Source: Carex sylvatica
Taxonomy: Eukaryota; Streptophyta; Magnoliopsida; Poales; Cyperaceae
Direction of reading: 5' to 3'
DNA length: 64,000 bases
NCBI GenBank assembly: GCA_964058845.1
Contig: CAXKVR010000079.1
Span: 39,399 to 103,398 of the forward strand
Under the pieces are notes generated by a model. That model saw nothing but the letters and a program-made list of their open reading frames with translations. It was not told where the DNA came from and searched no databases. Below, piece by piece: positions 46,394 to 57,064 of the stretch (its first letter is position 1; each line of letters begins with the position of its first letter). Position numbers and translations under genes: made by a program.

Positions 46394-46857
46394 TTAACTA
46401 GAAGTTTTCTGAAGAAACTTCAAACCTGAAACATTCCCAGAACAAGCATCTGTATAGGCTTGGTGAAGCCCTGGAATAGCATGTTCATATGGTAGAACAA
46501 ACTTCTCCACAAATCTTACCTCAATATATTTCATAAATACTGAAAGTTTTGTCACTGGAAATCCTTTGGACTCAAGTAGCTTCTGGACAAAGATCCGGGG
46601 CATGAGTCGCTTCTCCAAGCTGTACATAAGCAGAATTGGATTTTGGACCACATGCAACTTGTCACAAACAGCTTCTTTTATTAGGAAGTGCATTTTGCAG
46701 CCTATTAAATTCTCGGAGAGACTCAACACCTTAGGTGCCTTGCAGATTATTGAGTTTAGCTCCTCGGATGAAAACCCGAGACTTCTCCAGTAAATCAGTC
46801 TTGCATTTATAGTGCTTTCTTTCAAGCTGCTTACCACAATTAATGCATGCACAAACG
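46394..46857 (-). pseudogene. mTERF pseudogene 3, C-terminal half
   Basis: 152 open codons corresponding to residues from about 238 to the end of the first mTERF gene: HALIVVSSLKESTINARLIY, LGFSSEELNSIICKAPKVL, KRLMPRIFVQKLLESKGFPV, FVLPYEHAIPGLHQAY. The frame is intact to its stop, but the homology is cut at the FVHAL codons, where unrelated sequence begins (46858). N-terminus and presequence are missing, so it is unlikely to make a working protein. Confidence 0.85.
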
Positions 46858-48216
46858 GTGCCTTTTGATTTTACTGTAACCGTTGAATCAGCGATTTTCA
46901 ATGTGGCTTAATAAATAGTAAATAAATTCTAAAAAATGTAAAATTTGGTCTCCAAGCACATATTAATATGGAGAACAAGATAAACGGTTTGGATTGGTCA
47001 TTTGGACTTTGAATATGGTGATTTATAGTCCAATGCATAGAGATGCCTATGCATTGCAATGTATGGTAGACTTACTCATGGTCCATATCGGTGCCTGTTA
47101 AAATTCGATACTGTTAAAATTTATGCGTTCTATTCAAATATGGGTCAATTATATAAGTTTAATTGTATGTATAAATGCTGACATATATCATATGGTTGAA
47201 CCTTTGCTCTATACAATTAAAACTATTTCATTTTTTTTTCACTTTATTACTTTATTTCAGTTGGCTAGGATAAAAAAAATTATGGTAATTTGACTTCAAA
47301 TAATATGAAAAATCAAACAAATTGAGGATTTGTTGGTTATCACGGGATTATGCAGAATAATATTTTACGAGTACAGCCCCTAAATTAATTTGTGGAATCC
47401 ATGCCTATGGTATTAATGAAAATAGTTATGAAAATGTGCTGAAATAAATATTCAGTTGTATCGTGAGAATAATTGTGGAAAATCATATGTTTCTTTCTAG
47501 AATGCTTGATATCAATAAAATTAATCTTTTTAATAATTATTAAGATAATTAAATTGAATTAAACAATAACAAACATTACTTATTATTATGTCATAGTCAA
47601 ACTTTTGCTCAAACTTGTTACTGAGAAAAAAATCAATTAGAAATTAAATTAGAATCGATTATTATTGGTGCTTAATTTGCTTGAAATAAAATACAAATAT
47701 GCATTTGACCATTTGTATATAAATTTTGTTATGTTGAAAATTATTGTAGTTTATTATATATTCTAAATTATTGTAATATAACAATAAATATTATAAAAGA
47801 TTAGCATATAAATTGATAATGGCACAATAAAAATTATTGGATGTTATTTTATAATATCTCAAACATGACCTTTTTAGTTGCTAATAGAACCAAATTTTCT
47901 TTGTTTGCAACAACATAAAGTGAAAATAATTGAAAAATAGAAGAGATAATTTACACTGAAATAAGAAAGAAAAATACAGGCAAAGACAAAAATAAAAAAT
48001 TCTTAATCCTATCTCATATAAACTTCCATCCCTGTTAACTCAAAATTTCACTTATTCCTATAAAGATTTAGACCTTATATCCAAAGGGCCTTGAATAGAA
48101 TCCAGATCAATTATCTCCGAAATAAAATGTACATAATATTTTTAATATTTGTACCAAAACAGATTGGTTAACTGAAGGGGAAGGTGATTGTTAATTAATT
48201 GATTGAACATAATTGA
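46858..48216. other. Intergenic, with MITE-like debris
   Basis: 46858-47095 contains GTCTCCAAGCACA and CGGTTTGGATTGGTCATTTGG, related to 14790-14995 and 36370-36610. 47900-48090 is a duplicated mTERF 5' flank. No gene. Confidence 0.4.
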
Positions 48217-48313
48217 TTGGATGAGTTCCACTAATTTGAGCTATTTAAATTTTTTATTAAATAAATTTGACCCCACTACTAATTTAATAGACTAGATCGG
48301 CTCAACATAATGG
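48217..48313. repeat. Direct repeat flanking the hAT-like element, left copy
   Basis: GATGAGTTCCACTAATTTGA to GACTAGATCG is repeated at 49029-49108 with about 85 percent similarity. The element at 48322 lies between the two. Confidence 0.75.
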
Positions 48314-48321
48314 ATCAGATG

Positions 48322-49023
48322 TAGAGGTGAAAACGGAGCGGATAATACTCATACCATATCCGCATCTGTCGGATAATGAGCGGATACGAATACGGATATT
48401 AAAATTTAAAATCAAATTCGTCTTAAACGGATATGGATACGGAACGGATAGTTCACGGATACGGATTCAAATACAGATATAAAATGAATAATAATCAGAT
48501 AATTAAGATATATGAATTTCTAAGATACAAATATTAATTAAATATAAATATTAATGATAACTATAAGTGGATGAAGAGATGAGAGATAATATATTCATAT
48601 AATATATATATCAAATAAATGAATGGTAACAAAAAAAGTTGTGGTGTAGTGATTTGAAGCTTAGTTCAAAAGTCTTGAGATGATAGTACATGGTTTAAAA
48701 TCCCATCTATAGCAAATATTAATTCATCTTTTATTAGAGTCCGGATATCCACTCCGTTTAGGACTCTGAATCCGTATCTGAAAATTATTAGGTTTTGGAT
48801 AGTCCAGATATCCGCTTCGTTTATGACTCCGTATTCTTATCCGAAAATTATTGGGTTTCGGATAGTCTGAATATTATCTGGGTATCAGTATCCGAATCTT
48901 CTATGGATATCCAAAAATTATTCGAATTCGTATCCAAAAATTATCCGAATCCAAATAATTCGGATAATTTCCGAATACATAATGGATATCCGCTAGATAA
49001 TCCGACTCCGTTTACACCCCTGA
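48322..49023. mobile_element. hAT-like element (GGATACGAATACGG family), 0.7 kb
   Basis: Starts TAGAGGTGAAAACGGAG and ends CTCCGTTTACACCCCTGA, an imperfect inverse. Flanks ATCAGATG and TTCAGATG match at 7 of 8 positions. It is full of GGATACGAAT and ATCCGAAT words. Same family as 26718-30705. No ORF. Confidence 0.65.
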
Positions 49024-49028
49024 TTCAG

Positions 49029-49108
49029 ATGAGTTTCACTAATTTTAGCCATTTAAGTTTTTTTATTAAATAAATTGAGCCCCACTACTACTCTAATAGA
49101 CTGGATCG
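49029..49108. repeat. Direct repeat flanking the hAT-like element, right copy
   Basis: See 48217. Its start overlaps the presumed target site. Confidence 0.7.
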
Positions 49109-49159
49109 TAAAAAGAGAACAGAAAGGATAAAACTTGTGGGTACGGTCACGATTTAGAG

Positions 49160-49365
49160 CAAATCCGTATCACCCCAGGTACCTGAGGGTGCAAGCTATG
49201 AATCTGAACCGTTATTTTAATGTTACACGAATCTCAAAGAAGAACCCCATAGTTCCAAATGGCTTCAGATTGAGTTTGGCTCTGCTGGGATTAATCTGAC
49301 CCGTCCATTCTTTTAAATTGTACCTTAGGTACCTGGGGGGACACAGACTCGTCAAGAGCAGTCCA
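49160..49365. repeat. Short inverted-repeat (MITE-like) element
   Basis: CACCCCAGGTACCTGAGG at 49171 and CCTTAGGTACCTGGGGGG at 49323 are imperfect inverses about 170 bp apart. Exact ends and target site not clear. Confidence 0.4.
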
Positions 49366-49917
49366 TACTGGGTGTTGATTATAGTCTGTTGAAGTCTGTT
49401 GATAAATAACCAATAATATTTGCTACAAATTAAATTAATTAATTTTGATAATTTAATCATCCCATTTGAAAGTAGTTGATTATAGTTAGATTTGAATGCC
49501 TTCTTCGCCTTTTGTTTATTTCCTTCTTATTTTCTTCTGAAATAATGTATTTTCATGTCATGCGCTCGCTAATTTGCTGATCTCAACTCGATGCTGAAAT
49601 TAAGCCATGATGAAGAGCACAATTACCTCATTCAAGATTTCAACTACTATTATTTTTTTAGTACCAATATCAGTAATTTAATTTCAATATATTGGCTAAC
49701 TATTATACTTTTACTGGCATGGATCAACTAGTGGAGTTTAAGGTTTGAGGTAGATTTGGAAGTTTTGGTAGTCGTCTTATTTACAATTTACAACAGAATA
49801 GGTGTCCAAAAAAGTTTGATCAACATCAGTACCGTTTTTATTTTTATTTTTGAAATTTGCGTTTAAAATTATATGTCGTTTTTGTATTTTATTTTATTTA
49901 ATAGAAAACGTTAACAT

Positions 49918-49956
49918 AGGCCCAAAGCCCATGTGAGCATAACTTGGGCCCAAAAT
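49918..49956. promoter_or_regulatory. Site-II-like promoter cluster of mTERF-4
   Basis: AGGCCCAAAGCCCA and ACTTGGGCCCAAA, about 155-190 bp before the ATG. TGGGCC/GGCCCA are TCP-type site II elements known from nuclear genes for organelle proteins. Conserved upstream of 52001 and 58249. Confidence 0.6.
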
Positions 49957-50108
49957 AGAAATTACAAATGGAATTGAAGAATTAGAAATCGCGAATCCAC
50001 TTCTGCATTCACTTGTCATCTGCGCTACCGACGAAAATCAAACTTGGTCAAAACCCTTCCATTTAGCTAACAACTTTCCATCGGGCAGCAAAGTGCAGAG
50101 AGAGTACG

Positions 50109-51266
50109 ATGAGTGTGTTGCTGAGGCGACTCCGTTCATCTCCTTCCCTTCATCACCTCACCACCCCATTTGCCTCCACTATTCGGTTTCTCTCCGCCAC
50201 TACCACTCCAGCGCCGCCGCCTCTAATTCCCCACTTCGCACCAGTAGACTACCTCATCCAATCGTGCGGACTTACTTCTGACGAGGCTATCAGAACATTC
50301 GAGAAGATGCAGCACCAGAAACGGACCTTCAAATGCCCTGATAAGTCCGATGATGTGCTCTGCTTCCTGAGACAGACCGGCGTAATCGAATCTGATATAA
50401 GGACTTGTGTGATTCGGGACCCTCGCATCCTCTGGTCTAGTGTGGAGAAGAACTTGAGACCTAATCTGGCCAAGCTACGAGAAATTGGGTTATCTATTGA
50501 AGATATCTCAGGTATCATTTCTCGCTTCCCGTTTGTGTGGTTATCGAATTTTGTGGCAAAGGTTGACTTTTGGATGCAGGCTCTTGGCTCGGCTGAGATT
50601 GTATCTGTGATCCTAAAAAGGGGTGCGTCGATCCTCGGTAGCAATTTAGAAAAGGTTACTATTAACTTGTCTTTCCTTCAAGAGGAATGTTGCATATCTC
50701 TTAATCAAATTGGTCAGCTGATTAAGTCAAATCCTAGATTGGTTTCAATGACCCTTGAATCTTTGAAACTACATGTTAAGAGGGCTGAGGAGTTGGGGAT
50801 TCAGCGGTCATCAGGCATGTTTGTTAATGCATTGCTTACCGTAATCGGTCGGAAACCACACATTATAGAAGCAAGACTGCTTTATTTGAAAAGTCTCGGG
50901 CTTTCACAGGAGCAGGTAACCCTTATGATTTGTCAAACCCCTACGTTGTTGAGGATATCAGAGAAGCTCGTAGGCACAAAAATGGAGTACTTGATAAGGG
51001 AAGTCGGTTGCAATAAGTTGCAGGTGGCCCGAAGGCCAACTCTTCTTCTGTACAGCTTGGAGAAGAGGTTAATTCCCCGGAACCTTGTACGGAAACTTCT
51101 CAAGTCGAAAGAACTTCCAGTGGCTAATCTAACATTTACTTCTTTTATCGAACCAAATGAGAAACAGTTTGTGGAAAAGTTTGTTTTGCCATATGAATAT
51201 GCTATCTGTGGGCTCCTCGAAGCATATAAAAATGCTTGTGCTGGAAAAATAACAGCTACAGAATAG
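50109..51266 (+). CDS. mTERF-family protein, intact (mTERF-4)
   Basis: Single exon, 385 residues. The presequence MSVLLRRLRSSPSLHHLTTP is Arg/Ser-rich, so mitochondrial import is likely. It is followed by a Pro/Ala linker and YLIQSCGLTSDEAIR. mTERF repeats include VIRDPRILWSSVEKNLRPNL, LREIGLSIEDISGIISRFPF, LGLSQEQVTLMICQTPTLL, KRLIPRNLVRKLLKSKELPV and KFVLPYEYAICGLLEAYKNA. One residue is missing in the LEKV-NLSF region compared with its relatives. About 70 percent similar to mTERF-5 by eye, with N-terminal stretches nearly identical at DNA level. No lesion. Confidence 0.9.
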   Translation: MSVLLRRLRSSPSLHHLTTPFASTIRFLSATTTPAPPPLIPHFAPVDYLIQSCGLTSDEAIRTFEKMQHQKRTFKCPDKSDDVLCFLRQTGVIESDIRTCVIRDPRILWSSVEKNLRPNLAKLREIGLSIEDISGIISRFPFVWLSNFVAKVDFWMQALGSAEIVSVILKRGASILGSNLEKVTINLSFLQEECCISLNQIGQLIKSNPRLVSMTLESLKLHVKRAEELGIQRSSGMFVNALLTVIGRKPHIIEARLLYLKSLGLSQEQVTLMICQTPTLLRISEKLVGTKMEYLIREVGCNKLQVARRPTLLLYSLEKRLIPRNLVRKLLKSKELPVANLTFTSFIEPNEKQFVEKFVLPYEYAICGLLEAYKNACAGKITATE

Positions 51267-51845
51267 TTTCAAAGTAACTCAATTTGATTTACTTGATAGT
51301 TTCTGTAATGCATTCGGATGTTACTAGATTTGGAATTTTTTTTTTCTTTCCCTGTTTCTTTTTTCTTTGTTTCTTTCAGTTAGCCTCTTCAATATGTATG
51401 CTGTAAACAGTTAATTCAGTCATCAATGGTTCCATTGTTTTATCCAGTTTCACTTCTCCGTTTTGTATTGTTCCTTCCAAGGGCGGAAACAAAAACTCAG
51501 TGAGGGTTGAATTTGGTAATTAATAATATTATTTAGAGAGAAATATATTTATTGTTTTAATAAATGATGAAACAATAGATCTTATAATTGTGCACAACCT
51601 TTGCAGTTTTTACAAACCTGGATCCAGATTTGCTTTGGGACTTCTCGTTTGTGCCTTAAAAACATGTTTATAAAAAAAATATACTCAATATTTTTAATAT
51701 ACTTTAAAAAGTATTGTCAACATTGCTGAGGTAAGCGTATCAAGAAATTTTAATCCTACAACGTGTCAGTACCTTGAACAAAGCATATGACATATCATTG
51801 GTTCATTCAGTGTGTCGTTCTCGTATTTAATAGTAAAAATTAACT
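51267..51845. other. Intergenic between mTERF-4 and mTERF-5
   Basis: 3' flank with a poly(T) tract, otherwise featureless. Confidence 0.5.
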
Positions 51846-51884
51846 AAGGCCCAAAGCCCCATATTGAGCTTAGGTCAAGCCCAT
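51846..51884. promoter_or_regulatory. Site-II-like promoter cluster of mTERF-5
   Basis: AAGGCCCAAAGCCCCATATT and AAGCCCA, about 120-155 bp before the ATG. Same arrangement as at 49918 and, inverted, 58335. Confidence 0.6.
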
Positions 51885-52000
51885 CGATTTGTAAGCCTCG
51901 AAGAATTCTCATCTGCGCTTTCGATGAAGGTCAAACTTGGTCAAAACCCTTTCAAGGAACAATTCCTTCCTTCCAGCGAGCAGCGGAGTGCAGAAAGAGT

Positions 52001-53182
52001 ATGAGTGTGTTGCTGAGGCAACTCCGTTCATCTCCTTCCCTTCATCATCTCACCACCCCATTCACCTCCACCATTTATCGGTTTCTCTCCGCCGCTACCA
52101 CTCCAGTGCCGCCGCCTCTAAATCCTCACTCCACACCAGTAAACTACCTTATCCAATCGTGCGGACTTACTCCGAACGAGGCAATCAGAACATGCCAGAA
52201 GATGCACCGCCTGAGACAGCCCCTCAAATCCCCTAGTAAGCCTGATGCTGTGCTCCACTTCCTGAGACAGACCGGCGTAACCGAATCAGACATAAGGACC
52301 GCCGTGATTAGGGACCCTCACATCCTCTGCTCTAGTGTGGAGAAGAACTTGAGACCTAATCTGGCCAAGCTACAAGAAATTGGGTTATCTATTGAAGATA
52401 TCTCAGGTATCATTTCCCGCTTCCCTCATGTGTGGGTATTCAATTTCGTGGTGAAGGTTGACTTTTGGATGCAGGCTCTTGGCTCAGCTGAGATTGTATC
52501 TGGGATGCTGAAAAAGGGCGCGTCAATTCTCGGTAGCAACTTGGAAAAGGTTGTCGTGCCCAACTTGTCTTTCCTTCAAGAGGAATGTTGTATGTCTCTT
52601 CATCAAATTGTCCGGCTAATTAAGTCAAAACCTAGATCGTTCACATCGAGCCTTCAAACTTTGAAACTGAATGCTAAGAGGGCCGAGCAGTTGGGGGTTG
52701 AGCGGTCATCAGGTATGTTTGTGAATGCATTGATTATTGTAAGCGGATTAAGCCAACACATTATAGAAGCTAGGCAGCTTTACTTTAAGAGACTTGGACT
52801 TTCACAAGAGGAAGTAGCCCTTATGATTGGTAAAAGTCCTAGTTTGTTGTCGATGAAAGAGGAGCTCATTGGTAGAAAAATGGAGTTCCTGATGAAAGAA
52901 GCGGGTTGTGGTAAGATTCATGTGGTCCAAAATCCAGTTTTGCTTGGTCTGAGCTTGGAGAAACGGCTCATCCCCAGGAATCTTGTTCGGAAGCTTCTCA
53001 AATCGAAAGAGTTTCCTGTGGCAAATCAAGCTTTTGTTTCTTTTGCAAAACCAAATGAACAGTTGTTTGTGGAGAAGTTTGTTCTCCCATACCAGCATGT
53101 TTTTCCTGGTCTCCTTGAAGCATATACAGCTGTGTGTGCTGGAGAAATTGCTGGTACAGAATGGTTTAGGAACTGTATTTAG
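52001..53182 (+). CDS. mTERF-family protein, intact (mTERF-5)
   Basis: Single exon, 393 residues. The presequence MSVLLRQLRSSPSLHHLTTP is almost that of mTERF-4, followed by YLIQSCGLTPNEAIR. mTERF repeats include VIRDPHILCSSVEKNLRPNL, LQEIGLSIEDISGIISRFPH, LGLSQEEVALMIGKSPSLL, RLIPRNLVRKLLKSKEFPV and KFVLPYQHVFPGLLEAY. Nucleotides 52556-52927 are 371/372 identical to the inverted paralogue at 57323-57694, while both flanks of that tract differ clearly. Open frame without lesion. Confidence 0.9.
   Translation: MSVLLRQLRSSPSLHHLTTPFTSTIYRFLSAATTPVPPPLNPHSTPVNYLIQSCGLTPNEAIRTCQKMHRLRQPLKSPSKPDAVLHFLRQTGVTESDIRTAVIRDPHILCSSVEKNLRPNLAKLQEIGLSIEDISGIISRFPHVWVFNFVVKVDFWMQALGSAEIVSGMLKKGASILGSNLEKVVVPNLSFLQEECCMSLHQIVRLIKSKPRSFTSSLQTLKLNAKRAEQLGVERSSGMFVNALIIVSGLSQHIIEARQLYFKRLGLSQEEVALMIGKSPSLLSMKEELIGRKMEFLMKEAGCGKIHVVQNPVLLGLSLEKRLIPRNLVRKLLKSKEFPVANQAFVSFAKPNEQLFVEKFVLPYQHVFPGLLEAYTAVCAGEIAGTEWFRNCI
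52556..52927 (+). other. Gene-conversion tract, acceptor or donor in mTERF-5
   Basis: One mismatch (ACATCG versus ACAGCG) against 57323-57694. Just outside, GTCGTG/GTGGTG and CAAAATCC/AAACATCC begin a normal density of differences. Confidence 0.85.
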
Positions 53183-53854
53183 ATTTTATCATGTTTGGTT
53201 CACTAGTTTGTTCTCTCCTTTCATTTTGCTCTTTTTGACTTTCTCAAGTGACTGTAACTTTGTAATGTAATATGAAATTGATATAAATCATTTATTCTGT
53301 TGTTGATCTTTCCTGTCAACTATATTGTACTTGTCTTTTAATTGAAACTACATTAGCTCTTCCTCATCCTATGTACCTAGGTTTGCAAAATTATTGGTTA
53401 TTGTTTATGAAACAATGAATCTAGTATGTAATTAGGGCTGATGGTTATCAGGCTCCACTTATTTTGGTCAGCATGAATGGTTCAACAGGCCGAGTCCTGT
53501 TATGATCCCTTAACCTGCAGTCAGACTATCTGACTGGTCAAAATAACCATGCCAATTTATGCTCAATTCTAGTTTCATTTAATGAAAACAGAAATTTCCC
53601 ATCTACCCGACTGGAAGTACCAAAATAAATCTTTAAGTTTGGTGAGTGAAAAAAATAGATGTGATATGCTTTGTAGGACACTTGTTGGCGAGTAGCAGGT
53701 ATGATTAAGTTTCGTGAAAAGGATTTGGCAACTTATTTGGGTGGGTAACTGAAGTGTGTCTAGTGTGTAGACCTTAAGGATTACCATAGAAGCCGGTTTG
53801 TGTGTGTTAAGTGCTTACTAAAGAGCAACAATTTTGTTCTTACTAGAAGCCTTG
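53183..53854. other. 3' flank of mTERF-5
   Basis: 53183-53345 matches the 3' flank of mTERF-6 (56880-57060, inverted). The rest is unassigned. Confidence 0.5.
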
Positions 53855-54115
53855 AAAAATTATGTCATGTGCAATTTATCTTTCCTGCAAGAACAATGCA
53901 GCAGATTTGTTTGTCAAATTTCCTGATTGATTATCGCAGCTCCTAGATTTGTTCGAGTGAAGCCTGAATCTTTGGAGATTAAAGTGAGAAAGGACTTCCA
54001 GTGGCAAATCAAACTTTTGCTTCTTTTCTGACTGCAAATGGGAGGCGGTTTGTGGAGATTAAAGCTTGCTGGAAAATCTACAGCCTTTGAGAGGTTTAAG
54101 AAAATTTCAGTTTAA
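53855..54115 (+). pseudogene. mTERF relic 5b
   Basis: Short pieces in changing frames: CNLSFLQEQCS, APRFVRVKPESLEIKV, then DFQWQIKLLL/GRRFVE corresponding to the FPVANQTF and EQFVEKF regions, and the end-like GKSTAFERFKK. Large internal deletions. No continuous frame. Confidence 0.75.
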
Positions 54116-55499
54116 TTTGCTTTGTGGTTTGAACACTGCATTACTGCATTAGCATCTCATCTGTTTAAGAAACTCTTGACCGGACTTGAGCAAACCCTGT
54201 TAGGTTGAACTGGTACGGTTAATGGAAAGGTCTGCAATAGGAAACAAGTGTAGGTTCGGTGGCCACCGGAACTGTCTCATGCGATTTAAGATTCGTGCAC
54301 ACCCCACTGAGAGATTTGTGTGTAAATTTTCAAGTGCATCGGACAACTCCGGTGCTCATCGGACCCAAAATTAGGTCCAAAGCCCATCAGACCTACTGTG
54401 CGCTCCTGCAATAGGATTCCTTATTGGTTAAAATTACTGGACCTGACATTTTTGTGCTTAATTTTTATTTTGTTGAATTATGTTGAAATTCTGGATTACT
54501 CTATTTTAGATCTAGAAGAATAACAATTTGCTTTCAAATTATCAAAAGTCATTAATTTTAAAATTCTTACTGTGCAATGAATTCATTCATCCAATGACGC
54601 AGGGGAATTCGTGCTGAGACGTTCTACAGATCAAGATCTCATTTAACCTGTTTTCATTGCCACAAGGGGCTTGGTGCTGATGTGGACGACAACAAAGATG
54701 ATGTTTGGCTCCTTCCTCTCTCGCCTCCACAGCACAATCGCCAGATTCGACCCCTACCACCGACCCTGACGTGGATGCCCGTGATCCTGCCACGTCAGCT
54801 CCTCCGGAGGATAGGAATGAACCTGGACGCATCTAGATGAAATAGAAGGGTATCAACTTATGAATGCAAATACTCTAAGTTTGAATTAGAATCTAATCAA
54901 TTTATAATCTAGGCCAGAAAAACAGAAATTAAGATTTCTTTTCTCAAATCAGAGGATCGTGAAGAAATATGCGGTATCTGTAAGATTTAAGAAATCAGTT
55001 TTGAAACGAGGTTGTACTTTAATTTTGTTCGGCTGTTTAATAAAAACCCAGCAATTAAATGGGTTGGTAGCTGATATAATTGCTTAAACGATCTTTTAAA
55101 AGAATCGAATTAGAATGGTGACCGGTTTAGGATTTTTTCGATTTAACCGACAGTCCGATCCAATTCTGATAACACTGGTCTATAGTCACTTCTCTTTTCG
55201 CCCCTCCAATTACTCTGAACTGGATGGAGCAAAGGGTCCATGTCCGTGTCGACCATTCGATACCACGTTAAAAATTTTATGTTTGATTTAAATATTAATA
55301 TAATTAATAAAGTGAACTAAACAATAAAATAGCAACACTTATTAATTATTATTTCATAACCAAACTTTTGCTCATAAACTTGTTACCTAATCACCGAAAA
55401 AATCAATCAAAAATTAAATTAGCAAATTGATTATTTCTGATACTCAATTTCATCTCATAAAAACTTCCATCCGAACTGGCCATGAGAATATTATCCTTG
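54116..55499. other. Intergenic, no gene recognised
   Basis: A GC-richer stretch at 54587-54832 has an 81-codon minus-strand frame with no recognisable domain and biased composition. Confidence 0.4.
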
Positions 55500-55985
55500 T
55501 TACCCTCAAAATTGCATTCTTCCCATGAGATTTCGGCAAGCAGAATGGGGCCTGAATAACTCAACTAAAACAAAAATAATACATTAGTAATTATTCAATT
55601 CACCTATTAGTTCAGTTAATTAGTTTCTTTTAAATAAACAAAAAGTTAAATTTGATTTCGCTTGAATATAACTCTCTTAAAAGAGGGGTAGGTAGTGGGC
55701 ACAGAGCCCGGATCATCTGAGGAAGCTCAAATTTTGAGTTCAGATCCGGACCAATCCAGTCCGAGGTGGAATATCCATTAATATCCGTGCCAAAGAAGAT
55801 TGGCCAATTTGGATCTAAACTCGAAATTTTAGTTAAAGGGCATCTAGGATTATGGGTTTTCAGTTAAGTCAAAAGTATTCTGAGGTTTTGCAATAACAAT
55901 GTAATCAATTTTAGCTATCCTATTTTAAGGAAGTTGCCTACGGGCTTGCAATAAAAAAAAATTAAAAAAAAAAAACCTAAATAAA
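55500..55985. repeat. Cluster duplication, copy 2 (partner 45135-45590)
   Basis: Colinear with 45135-45590 with small indels. Confidence 0.85.
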
Positions 55986-57064
55986 TTAAGTAACTCATCG
56001 GTCCAACCGGTGAACAGTTTAACTCACCGGTCCAACTGGTGAACCGTTGACCCAAAGTTCTACCGTTCGACATCCGGTCCGGTTCTCATAACATTGCTAG
56101 AGAGTGAAGGGAAAGGGAGGGAAGGGGAGCTCCGCTCAAACCGCAGCTTACAGTTGTTGTTCACCCACTTCAAAAGTAAGGAAATCGGAGAGGAAAATAA
56201 AAAGGAAGCGGACTGTGTCAAGGGGAACCAAGGGAGTTTTCCTGTACAAAAGCTTTGAAATTTGTATCCCCAATTCGGATTCGGAATGTAGAGGAAGTAA
56301 ACCGGAGTTCACCCCCTTCCTTTCAGACTGATTTTGTAATTCTCCTATATTGTAACTCCCTTCAGTCTTAAGCATCAACAACCACAATTTTCAAATGAAT
56401 TCCAACATCACATGTGATGATGAACAAGGTGTTGCTTATAACTGCTCCAGGGCCACCTAAGCCAGGCACAATTTCACTGTCATTCATATACCAAAAACTC
56501 CATCGGATCAACACATCTTGCTTATAAGTGTTATCGGGACTATCAGAACTGTGAGCGGGTTAAAATCTGATCAACCCATCAGAAATCCTGAGACAGAACA
56601 TCACATTAACCCAGCTAGTACAACCTAACAGAATATGGTCAGGTCAGGTCAAGAATTGGCTGCAGAACTTATAAGATCCATTGTTTCATTAAACCCAATA
56701 TGGTTTGATGACCATAATAGCACCAACATGACTGATGAATAACTAAGTATAACTTCAATTGAAAGAAACCATACAACTTGGAGAGGTGAAATTGGATAAA
56801 ACAATGGAACCATTGCTCACTGAACAAACTGTTTACAGCAATTGTTGGCTATTGATCGATCCATGACCAATTAAAGACAAATACAATATAGTAGACACTC
56901 AAGATCACCAGAGTAAATGGTTTATATCAATTTCCAATTCCATTACAAAGTTAGAGTCACTTTTGAAAGTCAAAACGAGCAAAGAAAAAGGATAGAACAA
57001 ATTGAACAAACTGATGAACCAAACATGATAAAATCTAAATATAGGACCTAAACCTGCAAAATAG
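55986..57064. other. Intergenic and 3' flank of mTERF-6
   Basis: A 75-codon frame at 56104 is basic and has no recognisable domain. 56870-57064 is conserved with the 3' flanks at 53183 (inverted) and 59390-59586. Confidence 0.45.

Noticed and set aside
54587..54832. GC-richer 81-codon minus-strand frame
   Set aside because: No start context, no domain, and surrounded by non-coding DNA. Not supported as a gene.
56104..56331. 75-codon basic frame
   Set aside because: No recognisable family and no paralogue in the other duplicated flank.
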